Positions 54,650 to 62,807 of a stretch of DNA of 64,000 nucleotides are shown piece by piece. The notes under the pieces are model-generated. The model had not been told where the DNA came from. It was given only the letters and a program-made list of their open reading frames with translations, and did no database searches. The translations under genes and the position numbers were made by a program. The first letter of the stretch is position 1, and each line of letters starts with the position of its first letter. Source of the stretch: an uncultured Rheinheimera sp. (lineage in GTDB: Bacteria; Pseudomonadota; Gammaproteobacteria; Enterobacterales; Alteromonadaceae); the NCBI GenBank assembly GCA_943913835.1, contig CALTZU010000003.1:1-64000 (forward strand), written 5' to 3'.

Positions 54650-54675
54650 AGAAGAGAACCCCAATCCTGAATATG

Positions 54676-54717
54676 TTTATAGTGACTGGAATTTATTCTG
54701 CGGCGTTTTTATGACAA
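54676..54717 (-). promoter_or_regulatory. Putative receptor-operon promoter with lone Pho half-site
   Basis: On the minus strand a TATAAA (54681-54676) lies 27 bases before the receptor start with no -35-like hexamer at 17 bp, suggesting an activator-dependent promoter. A TTGTCAT half-site (54717-54711) followed by AAAA lies upstream; its expected partner half is not recognisable. Confidence 0.35.
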
Positions 54718-54788
54718 CTCGGCGCGCTAAAGCTGCACAGCCTGAGCTAAGTGGACCCGGGGTCTGCTTAGCTCTGTCTTGAAGATAT

Positions 54789-54806
54789 CTGTCATATGAC
54801 TGTCAT
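54789..54806 (+). promoter_or_regulatory. PhoB box
   Basis: CTGTCATATGACTGTCAT is a direct repeat of CTGTCAT with the 4-base spacer of the E. coli Pho box; 17 of 18 positions fit the consensus CTGTCATAWAWCTGTCAY. It lies between the divergent receptor operon and the GGDEF-AraC pair, 55 bp before the chosen GGDEF start and 139 bp before the receptor start. Its orientation matches the plus-strand gene, so direct control of the GGDEF-AraC pair is most likely, with the operon controlled at a distance or through the AraC protein. Confidence 0.75.
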
Positions 54807-54861
54807 CTGCGCCAGTCAGACTGGAAGCTATTGCTATGCTCTGCGTGAGGCGCACTCTGCT

Positions 54862-55761
54862 ATGGGATTCAGCTCACAACACCCGGCTAAACTTTGCTTA
54901 ACGGCGTTGCTATTTTTTCTGTGCATAGTGCTGGCAGCTAATTATGGTGAACTGAAACCAGCCTCAGACATAGACTGGATGGATATTCTGGGTGAAGGTA
55001 GCAGCCTGGCTGTAGTTCTGGCCTGGTTGTTACTGGTGCTGTATAGCAGACCTGCAGGTCCTGTCACTAATGGGCTTTATGTTGGCTCTTTGCTGCTGGT
55101 GATTTCTTATCAACTGAACTTGCTGGATGAGTTTTTCCAGTATCCGGAGAGCCACAGATTATTGAGCTGGCTTGAATCTATTCCTGCTCCGCTGGGCATG
55201 CTGATTTTAACTTTTGGCCTGATTGGCTGGCATAAGGAACAACGTTTTATTAATCAGCAACTGGCCAGCCGCGAGCTACATTTGCGCCACTATCAACTGC
55301 TGGACCCACTAACCAAACTTTATAAACCCGAGTATCTGTTGGCCGTACTGAAACGCGAACTCGAGTTGCAGCAACAACATCATCAGCCCTTTTGCCTTGC
55401 CTTGATAGATATAAGCCAATTTGGCCGTTTTAACCGAGAACAAGGCATGGCTGCGGCAGACTTACTGCTACAACAATTAAGTGAACTGACACTGGTGCAG
55501 TTCAGATCCGGCGATTTAGTCTGCCGTTACAGTGGTGATAAATTTGTCATTCTGATGCCACAAAGCAATCAGGCTATGGCCCAAAGCTTAGTACAAAATG
55601 CCTGCAGAGAGCTCAATATGCATCTGCATACAGAATTACACTGGACAGTGACTGAGATCCCCCTGACTCAACAAGTCACTAAACCGCAGCGATTATTATC
55701 CCAACTCTGGCAACAATTGCAGAAACAAAAACAACAGCAAAACCGGTGGAGCCTGGTGTGA
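54862..55761 (+). CDS. Membrane protein with degenerate GGDEF domain
   Basis: About 299 aa. Residues 1-130 hold four hydrophobic helices (LCLTALLFFLCIVLAANYG, LAVVLAWLLLVLYS, LYVGSLLLVISYQL, LGMLILTFGLIGW). The C-terminal domain follows the GGDEF fold (LDPLTKLYKPEYLLAVLKREL, CLALIDISQFGRFNREQGM) but the active-site loop is RYSGDKF instead of GGDEF and no RxxD I-site stands before it (RSGD-L), so it is probably not a cyclase. It may bind GTP or c-di-GMP as a sensor. An upstream ATG at 54796 lies inside the PhoB box and is rejected. The stop overlaps the AraC start as GTGA. Confidence 0.8.
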   Translation: MGFSSQHPAKLCLTALLFFLCIVLAANYGELKPASDIDWMDILGEGSSLAVVLAWLLLVLYSRPAGPVTNGLYVGSLLLVISYQLNLLDEFFQYPESHRLLSWLESIPAPLGMLILTFGLIGWHKEQRFINQQLASRELHLRHYQLLDPLTKLYKPEYLLAVLKRELELQQQHHQPFCLALIDISQFGRFNREQGMAAADLLLQQLSELTLVQFRSGDLVCRYSGDKFVILMPQSNQAMAQSLVQNACRELNMHLHTELHWTVTEIPLTQQVTKPQRLLSQLWQQLQKQKQQQNRWSLV

Positions 55762-56771
55762 ACAAGGCGCTGCTGGCTGTTGATGACAAAGCCCTGCTGC
55801 TCAGTGCTACGGCAATGGATATGATCTTATTATGTCAGCGCCGTGGTTTTGCGTTAGATACCTTACTCAAAGGCACCAGGTTATTTGAACCAGACCTGCG
55901 CAAGGCCACTATTAAAATCAGCCCGGCACAATACCTGCAGCTAGTCAGTAATTGCCAAAAAGCCCTACCAGGGGCGGAGCTGGCCTATTTAACAGCTCAA
56001 AGCTGGTTGCATCACAACCATTCGCCTTTGCTGTTAATGCTCAGATACAGCGCAAATTTACAACAGGCACTGTTGTGTTTTTACCGGTTCCGCTCTCAGC
56101 TTTTACCTTTGTTTTATCTGCGCCTGCAAAGAACTCAAGGCCAGCTAAGACTTGTACTCAGGCCCTCCTTTGTAATGGGGAAGCAACAGCTTTTTATTGA
56201 ACAATTAGTCCTACACTACCTGTTGGGTTTAGTTAAACAGCAGTTGGGAGATAGCTCAGGACTGAGTCTTTGTGTCAAGGCTGTAGACCAGGACTCCGCT
56301 TGGCTATTCCAACATCAATGGCAACAGTTACCTGAACCAGGACTACAAAGCTGCATATCTATTCCTATTGCCCTGTTACAGCAGCCTTTTACCGACGCTA
56401 ACCCCAGGCTTTGGCAACAGCAATTGAACTGGTGCCAATATTTACAGCAGTCTTTACCAGAAAAAACCGCGTTTACCGAACAATTGGAACAATGGCTTTT
56501 TAGTGTATTGCGTCACTCTCCGTCTCAGGAAGAAGCGGCCAGACACTGGGGTTTAAGTTTAAGTAGCTTTAAACGCTTGTTGGCACAACATCAGTGCAGT
56601 TACCAACTGCTGCTTGATCAAGTGAAAGCCTGCGCTGCACAACAGGCTTTATTGCTGCAGGGCATGTCTAACAAGGAACTGGCCAGTCGGCTGGGCTATT
56701 CGGATGAGCATAATTTTCGCAGAGCATTTAAGCGCTGGACAGGTTTGTTGCCAAGCCAGTTACGCTCATAA
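55758..56771 (+). CDS. AraC-family regulator (Arabinose-bd/OruR type)
   Basis: About 337 aa. The N-terminal effector domain is of the OruR/ArgR-AraC type (GFALDTLLKGTRLFEPDLRKATIKISPAQYLQLVSNCQ). The C-terminal double HTH has SQEEAARHWGLSLSSFKRLLAQHQCSYQ and NKELASRLGYSDEHNFRRAFKRWTGLLPSQLR, the standard AraC end. GTG 55758 is chosen because GGTGGAG lies 6 bases upstream and it overlaps the GGDEF stop by GTGA. Adjacent to the phytase operon, it is a candidate specific regulator. Confidence 0.9.
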   Translation: MNKALLAVDDKALLLSATAMDMILLCQRRGFALDTLLKGTRLFEPDLRKATIKISPAQYLQLVSNCQKALPGAELAYLTAQSWLHHNHSPLLLMLRYSANLQQALLCFYRFRSQLLPLFYLRLQRTQGQLRLVLRPSFVMGKQQLFIEQLVLHYLLGLVKQQLGDSSGLSLCVKAVDQDSAWLFQHQWQQLPEPGLQSCISIPIALLQQPFTDANPRLWQQQLNWCQYLQQSLPEKTAFTEQLEQWLFSVLRHSPSQEEAARHWGLSLSSFKRLLAQHQCSYQLLLDQVKACAAQQALLLQGMSNKELASRLGYSDEHNFRRAFKRWTGLLPSQLRS

Positions 56772-56867
56772 TCTTGTTTTATTGGGAAAATATCGTTTAA
56801 TTATTGCGCTTTTCCCTGAATCAGGACATGCTTAGTCAAATAAATGCACTGAGCAAGGATGTTGCGC

Positions 56868-57260
56868 ATGACTATAGATCAATCCTCAATTCTGATTGTC
56901 GATGACGTCAGTTCAGTTCGCTACTTCCTGAATCAAAATCTGCGCATTATGGGCGCTGAAAAAGTAGCAGAAGCCAGCACAGGTCAACAAGCTATGATGG
57001 CCATTAACACTGATCATCCTAATGTGGTATTTCTGGATATTGAACTGCCAGACAGCAATGGTCATGAGCTGCTAAGTCGGATTAAAGCACTAAACCCTCA
57101 ATGCCATGTGGTGATCATGTCGGCACACAGCACTGTAGAGAATTTAAAACGTAGTGTTGAAGGTGGGGCCAGTGGTTTTATGGCAAAACCTTTTACGCCA
57201 CAAAAAATTCAGGCGACTATGAATCGTATCTGCAACCTACCTCAGGCCCAAACTGCTTAA
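56868..57260 (+). CDS. CheY-like single-domain response regulator
   Basis: About 130 aa receiver with no output domain. The acidic pair (ILIVDDVSSVRYFLNQNL), phosphoacceptor Asp (VVFLDIELPDSNG), Ser (VVIMSAHS) and Lys (GFMAKPF) are all present, so it is competent for phosphorylation. It may bind a motor or kinase partner. AAGGA precedes the ATG by 8 bases; a TTG at 56859 is too close to it. The stop overlaps the convergent HopJ-like gene by 4 bases. Confidence 0.9.
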   Translation: MTIDQSSILIVDDVSSVRYFLNQNLRIMGAEKVAEASTGQQAMMAINTDHPNVVFLDIELPDSNGHELLSRIKALNPQCHVVIMSAHSTVENLKRSVEGGASGFMAKPFTPQKIQATMNRICNLPQAQTA

Positions 57261-57607
57261 ACAGCAGATTTTGGGCTTAAAGCCTGGCCATCAAATTCAA
57301 TACCATCCCAGCCATATTGCATAAACTGCCTGATATTGGCGTGATCTTGTCCTGCCGGGCTTTCCAGCACATCTATCCGGTAATAGTCACCAAACATCTG
57401 TAGTGTTTGTGGTTCTGACAAGCGGTGTAGCAATGCAAAAGCGAATATCTTACAGGAGCCGTTGTTCTCGCCCGCCGCATTGCGCTTATCACCATTACGA
57501 AAAGCTGTTTCAGTAAACTCATAGAGGCTTTCAATCAACACAATGCTTTGCTGAAAACTGATGCTGTCGGGATCTGTCGTCAACTGACGGAAAAAACTTT
57601 CTAACAT
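57257..57607 (-). CDS. HopJ-family protein
   Basis: 116 aa. It matches the HopJ/PF08888 pattern: SLYEFTETAFRNGDKRNAAGENNGSCKIFAFALL followed by MFGDYYRIDVLESPAGQDHANIRQFMQYGWDGI. HopJ was named for Pseudomonas syringae but occurs widely in free-living gammaproteobacteria without type III secretion, where its role is unknown; no secretion genes are near. AGGAT precedes the ATG. Confidence 0.88.
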   Translation of the reverse strand: MLESFFRQLTTDPDSISFQQSIVLIESLYEFTETAFRNGDKRNAAGENNGSCKIFAFALLHRLSEPQTLQMFGDYYRIDVLESPAGQDHANIRQFMQYGWDGIEFDGQALSPKSAV

Positions 57608-57681
57608 AATAACGATCCTGGTTAAAGTTTATACAATTGTGGTCGATACAGTCGTTAAGCCCAAGTCAGAGGGGAACCAAA

Positions 57682-58695
57682 ATGCAAATCCTCAACATCA
57701 AACAGCAACAGAGCTCTAACAATCAGCAGCTATTGTATTCAGGTCGTAGCCTGAGTCCAGAGCGAAACGACGGCTCAACTGTAACAAAGGATAACAGAAG
57801 TTTAACTCAAACTTCTCTGTTACCTTTGGCTAATGGTATTCCGGCAGAACCTATGGCAGGGTTCGAAGCTGCTGAATCTGACACGCAAGAGAACAGTGAC
57901 AAAGCCCAGTATAATGCAGTGTATTCTATTGGCACCATAAAGCGTCTTTTGGAACAATTGACTGGGGAAGAGTTGCAAGCTTGGATCGATCCGGCTGAAT
58001 TAAATCAAGCGTTAAATGGCTCAGCCTCGACTGCTTTGCCTGAACAACCAGAAAATCTTAATGCTACGGGCGTCACTATTCGTGAATGGTCTTATCGTTA
58101 TGAAGCCGTCAGTGCTGACTTTTCCGGCACTGTGGCTTTGCAGGATGGCAGTAGTTTTAGCTGGTCAATGCAATTTGCCATGAGCTACGAAGAATTCAGT
58201 TACAACGAACGTTCAGAGCAGCCGATGAAAGATCCGCTGGTGATGAGCTTTAACGGCCGACCTGTAGAGCTTAGCGGACAAAAATCTATGTTTAATCTGA
58301 CAGATAACGCTAAAACCATTCAGCAATTGGCACAAGGTCAGTACTACCTCGCCAAAGACAGCAACAACAATGGCACCATCGACTCAGGGCTAGAATTATT
58401 TGGTCCGGCTACAGGACAGGGTTTTGCTGAACTTGCCAATTATGATGAAGATCAAAACGGTTTCATCGATCAACTGGATCCGATTTGGGAAAGTTTATGG
58501 TTATGGCGCCCTGAAGACAAAGGTCTGTACAGCATCAAAGATTTGGGGGTCGCAGCTTTAAGCGTCGATTCAATAGCCACGCCTTTTAGTTTAAGGCAGA
58601 AAAACGAACTGCAAGGCCGACTGGAACGTAGCTCAATTTTTATTACCGAAAATAAAGAAGTGGGTTTATTGCAGCAAATTGACCTGAAGGTTTGA
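57682..58695 (+). CDS. Hypothetical protein with EF-hand-like Ca-binding loops
   Basis: About 337 aa, no signal peptide. The first 150 residues are low-complexity Ser/Asn/Gln-rich, followed by a beta-rich central domain (WSYRYEAVSADFSGTVALQDGSSFSWSMQFAM). Near the end two loops resemble EF-hand/dockerin calcium sites: DSNNNGTIDSGLELFG and DEDQNGFIDQLDPIW. Proteins of this style occur in Vibrio and Shewanella as uncharacterised VCBS/RTX-associated products. GAGGGGAA precedes the ATG at 57682. A hairpin terminator follows. Confidence 0.72.
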   Translation: MQILNIKQQQSSNNQQLLYSGRSLSPERNDGSTVTKDNRSLTQTSLLPLANGIPAEPMAGFEAAESDTQENSDKAQYNAVYSIGTIKRLLEQLTGEELQAWIDPAELNQALNGSASTALPEQPENLNATGVTIREWSYRYEAVSADFSGTVALQDGSSFSWSMQFAMSYEEFSYNERSEQPMKDPLVMSFNGRPVELSGQKSMFNLTDNAKTIQQLAQGQYYLAKDSNNNGTIDSGLELFGPATGQGFAELANYDEDQNGFIDQLDPIWESLWLWRPEDKGLYSIKDLGVAALSVDSIATPFSLRQKNELQGRLERSSIFITENKEVGLLQQIDLKV

Positions 58696-58699
58696 AGAT

Positions 58700-58736
58700 A
58701 CAGCACAAGCAGCTAGCTTCGCTGTGCTGTTTTCTT
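58700..58736 (+). terminator. Terminator after the Ca-binding-like gene
   Basis: ACAGCACA and TGTGCTGT form an 8-bp stem around a 15-base loop with further internal pairing (AGC/GCT), followed by TTTCTTAT. Confidence 0.65.
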
Positions 58737-58762
58737 ATCGTTGTTATGTTAACTTTTGCCAG

Positions 58763-59227
58763 CTAGGCCCCAAACATCTGAGCAGAACGTTTTGCCATTT
58801 CTTCTTCTGATACGTCTTCAATATGAGTAGAAATCATCCAGTTGTGACCAAAAGGATCTTGCAGACAGCCGCTGCGATCGCCCCAGAATTGGTCTGATAC
58901 CGGCATGGTCACAATAGCTCCCGCCGCTGCAGCACGTTCGACAAAATCATCTACATCAGGCACATAAATCATTAAAGTCACTGGACTCGCGCCCAGCATA
59001 TCCGGGCTTTTAGTGCCCCAGTCATCACTTTGTTCGCTGAACATAAATGTCGCGCCGCCAATACGCATTTCAGCATGCATCACAGCGCCGGATGGCATAT
59101 TCATGCGCATTATCGTTTCAGCGCCAAAAGCCTTTTGATAAAAGTCGAAAGCAGCAGCAGCATTTTTAATCACCAGATAAGGTAATACGGCAGAGCAACC
59201 CGGTGGAATAGCCTGAACCTCGGACAT
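58763..59227 (-). CDS. PhnB-like VOC/glyoxalase-family protein
   Basis: 154 aa. PhnB/YdcJ-style VOC fold: VLPYLVIKNAAAAFDFYQKAFGAETIMRM, HAEMRIGGATFMFSEQ, DVDDFVERAAAAGAIVTMPVSDQFWGDRSGCLQDPFGHNWMIST. The GDRSG...DPFGHNW ending is typical of the group. The function of these widespread proteins is unknown. A strong AAGGAG precedes the ATG. Downstream lies the truncated repeat copy C on its upstream side. Confidence 0.9.
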   Translation of the reverse strand: MSEVQAIPPGCSAVLPYLVIKNAAAAFDFYQKAFGAETIMRMNMPSGAVMHAEMRIGGATFMFSEQSDDWGTKSPDMLGASPVTLMIYVPDVDDFVERAAAAGAIVTMPVSDQFWGDRSGCLQDPFGHNWMISTHIEDVSEEEMAKRSAQMFGA

Positions 59228-59273
59228 AATGGTCTCCTTGAAGTTGGTTTTCGCTGAAAAAAGTGCTTTGAGT

Positions 59274-59337
59274 ATAGACCCAAAGTAATTGGAGTTGCAG
59301 GCAACAAAGCTGCATCTTCAAGTACGAAGAGTATAAC
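59274..59337 (+). repeat. Dispersed repeat, copy C (internally deleted)
   Basis: TATAGACCCAAAGTAATTGGAGTTGCAG is joined directly to GCAACAAAGCTGC-TTCAAGTACGAAGAGTATA. It preserves both ends of the family but lacks the central hairpin and about 60 bases of the middle. The outermost TATA...TATA termini are best seen here. Confidence 0.75.
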
Positions 59338-59358
59338 CAGAGATCGACGCAATACTGC

Positions 59359-59847
59359 TCAGCTTAACTGCTGTTTTAGTAGATCCACCACAGACTGAAA
59401 CTGGCTTTTATTCTGTTCATTCAGCGCTATCAATGCTTCGTGGGCATGCAGGATCATCAGGCCTTTTTGTTGATCGCTATAAGGCACAGCCTGAACGCTG
59501 GCGAGGTCAACAGCAGGATCAGTCGATTGCCGGACTATATCAAAGGCCTGATCCAGACAAAGGCTAAACAGCAATTCATTCACGGCTGGCACAGTGCAAA
59601 ACAACATAGGTTTGGGCAAGTTATGCTGCTGACAATAGCGCGCTAAACCAGCCAGCAAACCGATATAAGTACTGTCCATAAAACTGGCCTCATTTAAATC
59701 CACCACCAGTTGCCTGCATTGAATTTTGGCACCAAAAAGCCGCTCTATCAGATCGTCCATTCCACTGGCGTTGGTGTAACGCAGTTCACCTGATAATTTG
59801 AAATAACAGCACTGCTCCACGCAAGCAAACAGGATTTGTTCCGTCAT
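59359..59847 (-). CDS. STAS-domain anti-anti-sigma factor
   Basis: 162 aa. The STAS fold is clear: CCYFKLSGELRYTNASGMDDLIERLF, LVVDLNEASFMDSTYIGLLAGLARYC with the conserved Ser in DST for phosphorylation, and FDIVRQSTD. Such proteins bind anti-sigma kinases and are reset by a PP2C phosphatase. Its gene overlaps the PP2C response-regulator gene as ATGA, a pair like HsbR/HsbA or CrsR/CrsA of other gammaproteobacteria. The partner anti-sigma kinase is not in view. Confidence 0.9.
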   Translation of the reverse strand: MTEQILFACVEQCCYFKLSGELRYTNASGMDDLIERLFGAKIQCRQLVVDLNEASFMDSTYIGLLAGLARYCQQHNLPKPMLFCTVPAVNELLFSLCLDQAFDIVRQSTDPAVDLASVQAVPYSDQQKGLMILHAHEALIALNEQNKSQFQSVVDLLKQQLS

Positions 59848-61199
59848 GAGGTCCTCACTTTAGCACTGTGCTGCCGGGTTAATTTCAATATAGTTAAGTC
59901 GTCCGGCAATTGCTGCTGCGGATCTATCGCCAAAGCTCGCAATAAATCGGTAATGTCTCTGTGCTGGTAACTTTGCTGCAATAAGTACTGCAGTTTTTGC
60001 TCAGTGTTTTGCTGTGGCAGCAGATCTAAAATACCGTCTGAGCACAGGACTAAACTGCTGTTTTGCTGCAACACCAAGTGCTGATTTTGGTAACATGCAA
60101 AGTCAAACATGCCAACTGGGGTGCTTCTTAGTTCCAGATAATGATGCTGCTGTTGCTCCTGAGGTTGCAACAGCATAGGCCAGGGAAAAGCCCCGGCATT
60201 GGCATAGGTCAATTCTGCGGTTTGTGTATCCAGGACTGCATAAAACAGCGCTATATGTTTGCCTACTTTATCTTTTAGCAGCTCTTTATTCAGTTGGCTT
60301 AATACAGCGGCGGGGTCCACCACTGTTGCCTGATTATCGCGCTGATAGCGCTCCAGCCTGGAGCTGATAAAACGTTTCAGATATACAGTGACAAAAGCTG
60401 AAGCCACGCCATGACCTGATACATCCGCGATATAAAACACTACTTTGTGCTCATCGACACTGAAGTAATCAACAAAGTCACCACTCATAAATTCTGACGG
60501 ATACAGCACATGACTAAACTGATACTCACCACAGTTAAAAATAGCTGGTGGTAACATTTTAAACTGCACTTGTTTACCAGCTTTTTCACCCGCTTCCAGT
60601 TCAGCCAGGGAATGCTGTAACTGCTGATTGGTGCTTTGCAGCTGCTCTGTTCTGGTTTTTATTTGTTGCTCCAGATGTTCATTCAAATCAGCCAGTTGCC
60701 TGATGGCGATATAAGAGCGTAATGCTGACACCACGCTGGTCGTCAGGCGCTGCACTGTCAGCTCGGTTTTGGCGCGGTAATCGTTAATGTCATAGTCCAG
60801 CACTACGCGATGCTCTGGTGCCTGACCGGGTTGACCTGTACGTAAAATAATACGCACCAGCTGGTTTTGCAGCTGTTCGCGGATATAACGCACCAGAGTC
60901 AGACCTGCGTCATCACTTTCCATCACTATGTCCAGCAAAATCAGTACTATATCTTTGTTATTTTCAAGAATATGCCGTGCTTCTGCCGCACTGTACGCAC
61001 TGATAAACTGCAGTTTGTGCTGCATAAAACTAAAATCACGCAGCGCCATTAAAGTAATTTGATGGATTTCAGGTTCATCATCCACGATCAGCACTGTCCA
61101 GCAAGGCTGCTGCTCTTCAGTCAGCTCCGCATCAGCAGCAAACAACACTCTGTCTTGGTCTGGCTCTGTCATTGGCGGGGCATTAAGGTGTTGTTCCAT
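59844..61199 (-). CDS. Receiver-PP2C (SpoIIE) phosphatase, CrsR/HsbR-like
   Basis: About 451 aa. The receiver is at residues 30-165 (VLIVDDEPEIHQIT, LILLDIVMESDDAG, RTGQPGQ, DYRAKTELT with the conserved Lys). A coiled coil follows (DLNEHLEQQIKTRTEQLQSTNQQLQHSLAELE) and a PP2C/SpoIIE domain from about 225 (SGDFVDYFSV, YIADVSGHGVASAFV, LYANAGAFPWPML-like, LCSDGILDL, PDDLTILKL). It should dephosphorylate the downstream STAS protein when its receiver is phosphorylated. No histidine-kinase-like (HPK) domain is fused, unlike CrsR. AAGGAAGG precedes the ATG. Confidence 0.92.
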   Translation of the reverse strand: MEQHLNAPPMTEPDQDRVLFAADAELTEEQQPCWTVLIVDDEPEIHQITLMALRDFSFMQHKLQFISAYSAAEARHILENNKDIVLILLDIVMESDDAGLTLVRYIREQLQNQLVRIILRTGQPGQAPEHRVVLDYDINDYRAKTELTVQRLTTSVVSALRSYIAIRQLADLNEHLEQQIKTRTEQLQSTNQQLQHSLAELEAGEKAGKQVQFKMLPPAIFNCGEYQFSHVLYPSEFMSGDFVDYFSVDEHKVVFYIADVSGHGVASAFVTVYLKRFISSRLERYQRDNQATVVDPAAVLSQLNKELLKDKVGKHIALFYAVLDTQTAELTYANAGAFPWPMLLQPQEQQQHHYLELRSTPVGMFDFACYQNQHLVLQQNSSLVLCSDGILDLLPQQNTEQKLQYLLQQSYQHRDITDLLRALAIDPQQQLPDDLTILKLTRQHSAKVRTS

Positions 61200-61403
61200 A
61201 CGGCCTTCCTTCACATTAATGTCGGGATACGGTGTTATGCAGCAGTAAAGGTCTGATTCAACTATAGCTGCCGCTGTTCAGGCTGCATCGCATCTGCGGT
61301 CAATTCTCGTGAAAAGACGTTCGTTTCAGTGCCGGATCCGGCCAGCTTTTTTCCGCTACCCGAGGTACACTCTGTATACTTCAGTGCAAAAGAGCCCTCT
61401 GCC

Positions 61404-62807
61404 ATGCTGGATCCAGTGGTCTGCCAACAAGCCCGATTATCGCGGGACAGCCGATTTGATGGCCTGTTCTTTATTGCGGTAAAAAGTACGGGGATTTATT
61501 GCCGCACTATTTGCCCGGCCAAAGCTCCGGCTGAACATCAGGTGACTTATTTCTCCTGTGCTGCCGCTGCGGCATCGGCAGGTTACCGACCTTGTTTACG
61601 CTGCAGACCAGACAGTGCACCACAATCACCAGCCTGGCTTGGTGTAGAAACCAGTGTCAGAAGGGCGTTAAAGCTGATTGCTGAAGGTGCTTTAGTGCAT
61701 GGCGATCAAGCCGCTTTAGCTTCACGCCTTGGTATTAGTGAGCGTTATTTACGTAAGCTGTTCCAGCAACATCTTGGGGTTGCCCCTAAACAATACGCCT
61801 TGTACCAGCAGGTGCTGCTGGCAAAACAGTTATTGCATCAAAGCAGTTTGCCTGTACATCAGATCGCAGCCTTGTGTGGTTTTCATAGTATCAGGCGTTT
61901 TAACGACGCTTTTAAGCAGCAACTGCTGCTTAGCCCAAGCCAAATCCGGCGTAAAAAAACGACAGGACACTCCTCTGTGATTGAATTACAACTTAGTTAT
62001 CGACCACCACTGAACTGGCAGGCCCAGCTGGATTTCTGGCGGCAACGCACTTTGGACGGCATGGAATGGGTAAAAGATGATGCCTATGGCAGAACCTTTA
62101 GCTGGCCTACTGCGGAGGGTGTCGTGCATGGCTGGTTTGAGTTAAGCCCAATCAAAGCAGGCTTAATGTTATTAAAACTACATTGGCCCAGCCAGCAGGA
62201 GCTGACTTCAGTACTGCAGCGTATTCGTCAACTGGCTGATTTAGATGCCAATATGCCGCAGATAGAACAGCAACTGGCACCTGTGTTTGCTGACGAGCTG
62301 GAATCAGGTTTACGTTTACCGGGTTTATGGAGTCCGTTTGAAGCGGCCGTAAGGGCTATTTTAGGCCAGCAAGTCAGTGTGCAGGGTGCCCGCACTCAAC
62401 TGAATCGTTTGCTCTCTGAATTAGCAGAACCGCTTCCGGATGATCCACAGAAAAAACTATTTCCAACGCCGCAAGCCATCAGTCAAAACGAGCTTTTAAT
62501 GCTAAAAGTGCCACAAGCCAGAAGAGAGACCTTAAAACAGCTGGCTGCGACAGTGATCTCAGAGCCAGAAAGCACACCGGATGACTGGCTCAAACTCAAA
62601 GGTATAGGGCCCTGGACTGTGGCTTACAGCAAAATGCGTGGTCTTGCCGATCCGGATATTTGGTTAGGCGGCGATTTAGGTGTGCAAAAAGCGTTAAAGC
62701 GTCATGGCGATATCACGCCAGAGCAGCTGGCGCCCTGGCGCAGCTACGCTACGTTCCAGCTGTGGTTTAGTTTATCCCGCCCTGAAACGAAGGAGATAAC
62801 CGAATGA
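61404..62807 (+). CDS. Ada-AlkA fusion: alkylation regulator and 3-methyladenine glycosylase
   Basis: About 467 aa. The N-terminal Ada zinc domain has its four cysteines (GIYCRTICPAKAP and CLRCRP) for methylphosphotriester sensing. An AraC-type HTH follows (LASRLGISERYLRKLFQQHLGVAPKQYA, IAALCGFHSIRRFNDAFK). The C-terminal AlkA part has WSPFEAAVRAILGQQVSVQGARTQ, the helix-hairpin-helix LKLKGIGPWTVAY and catalytic Asp in GGDLGVQKAL. It senses and repairs alkylated DNA. The start at 61404 fits the Ada domain; a GTG-free frame extends to 61329. The next gene overlaps by 4 bases. Confidence 0.92.
   Translation: MLDPVVCQQARLSRDSRFDGLFFIAVKSTGIYCRTICPAKAPAEHQVTYFSCAAAAASAGYRPCLRCRPDSAPQSPAWLGVETSVRRALKLIAEGALVHGDQAALASRLGISERYLRKLFQQHLGVAPKQYALYQQVLLAKQLLHQSSLPVHQIAALCGFHSIRRFNDAFKQQLLLSPSQIRRKKTTGHSSVIELQLSYRPPLNWQAQLDFWRQRTLDGMEWVKDDAYGRTFSWPTAEGVVHGWFELSPIKAGLMLLKLHWPSQQELTSVLQRIRQLADLDANMPQIEQQLAPVFADELESGLRLPGLWSPFEAAVRAILGQQVSVQGARTQLNRLLSELAEPLPDDPQKKLFPTPQAISQNELLMLKVPQARRETLKQLAATVISEPESTPDDWLKLKGIGPWTVAYSKMRGLADPDIWLGGDLGVQKALKRHGDITPEQLAPWRSYATFQLWFSLSRPETKEITE

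Noticed and set aside
57257..57607. HopJ-like gene as evidence of a type III secretion system
   Set aside because: The family is widespread in non-pathogens and no secretion genes are present.
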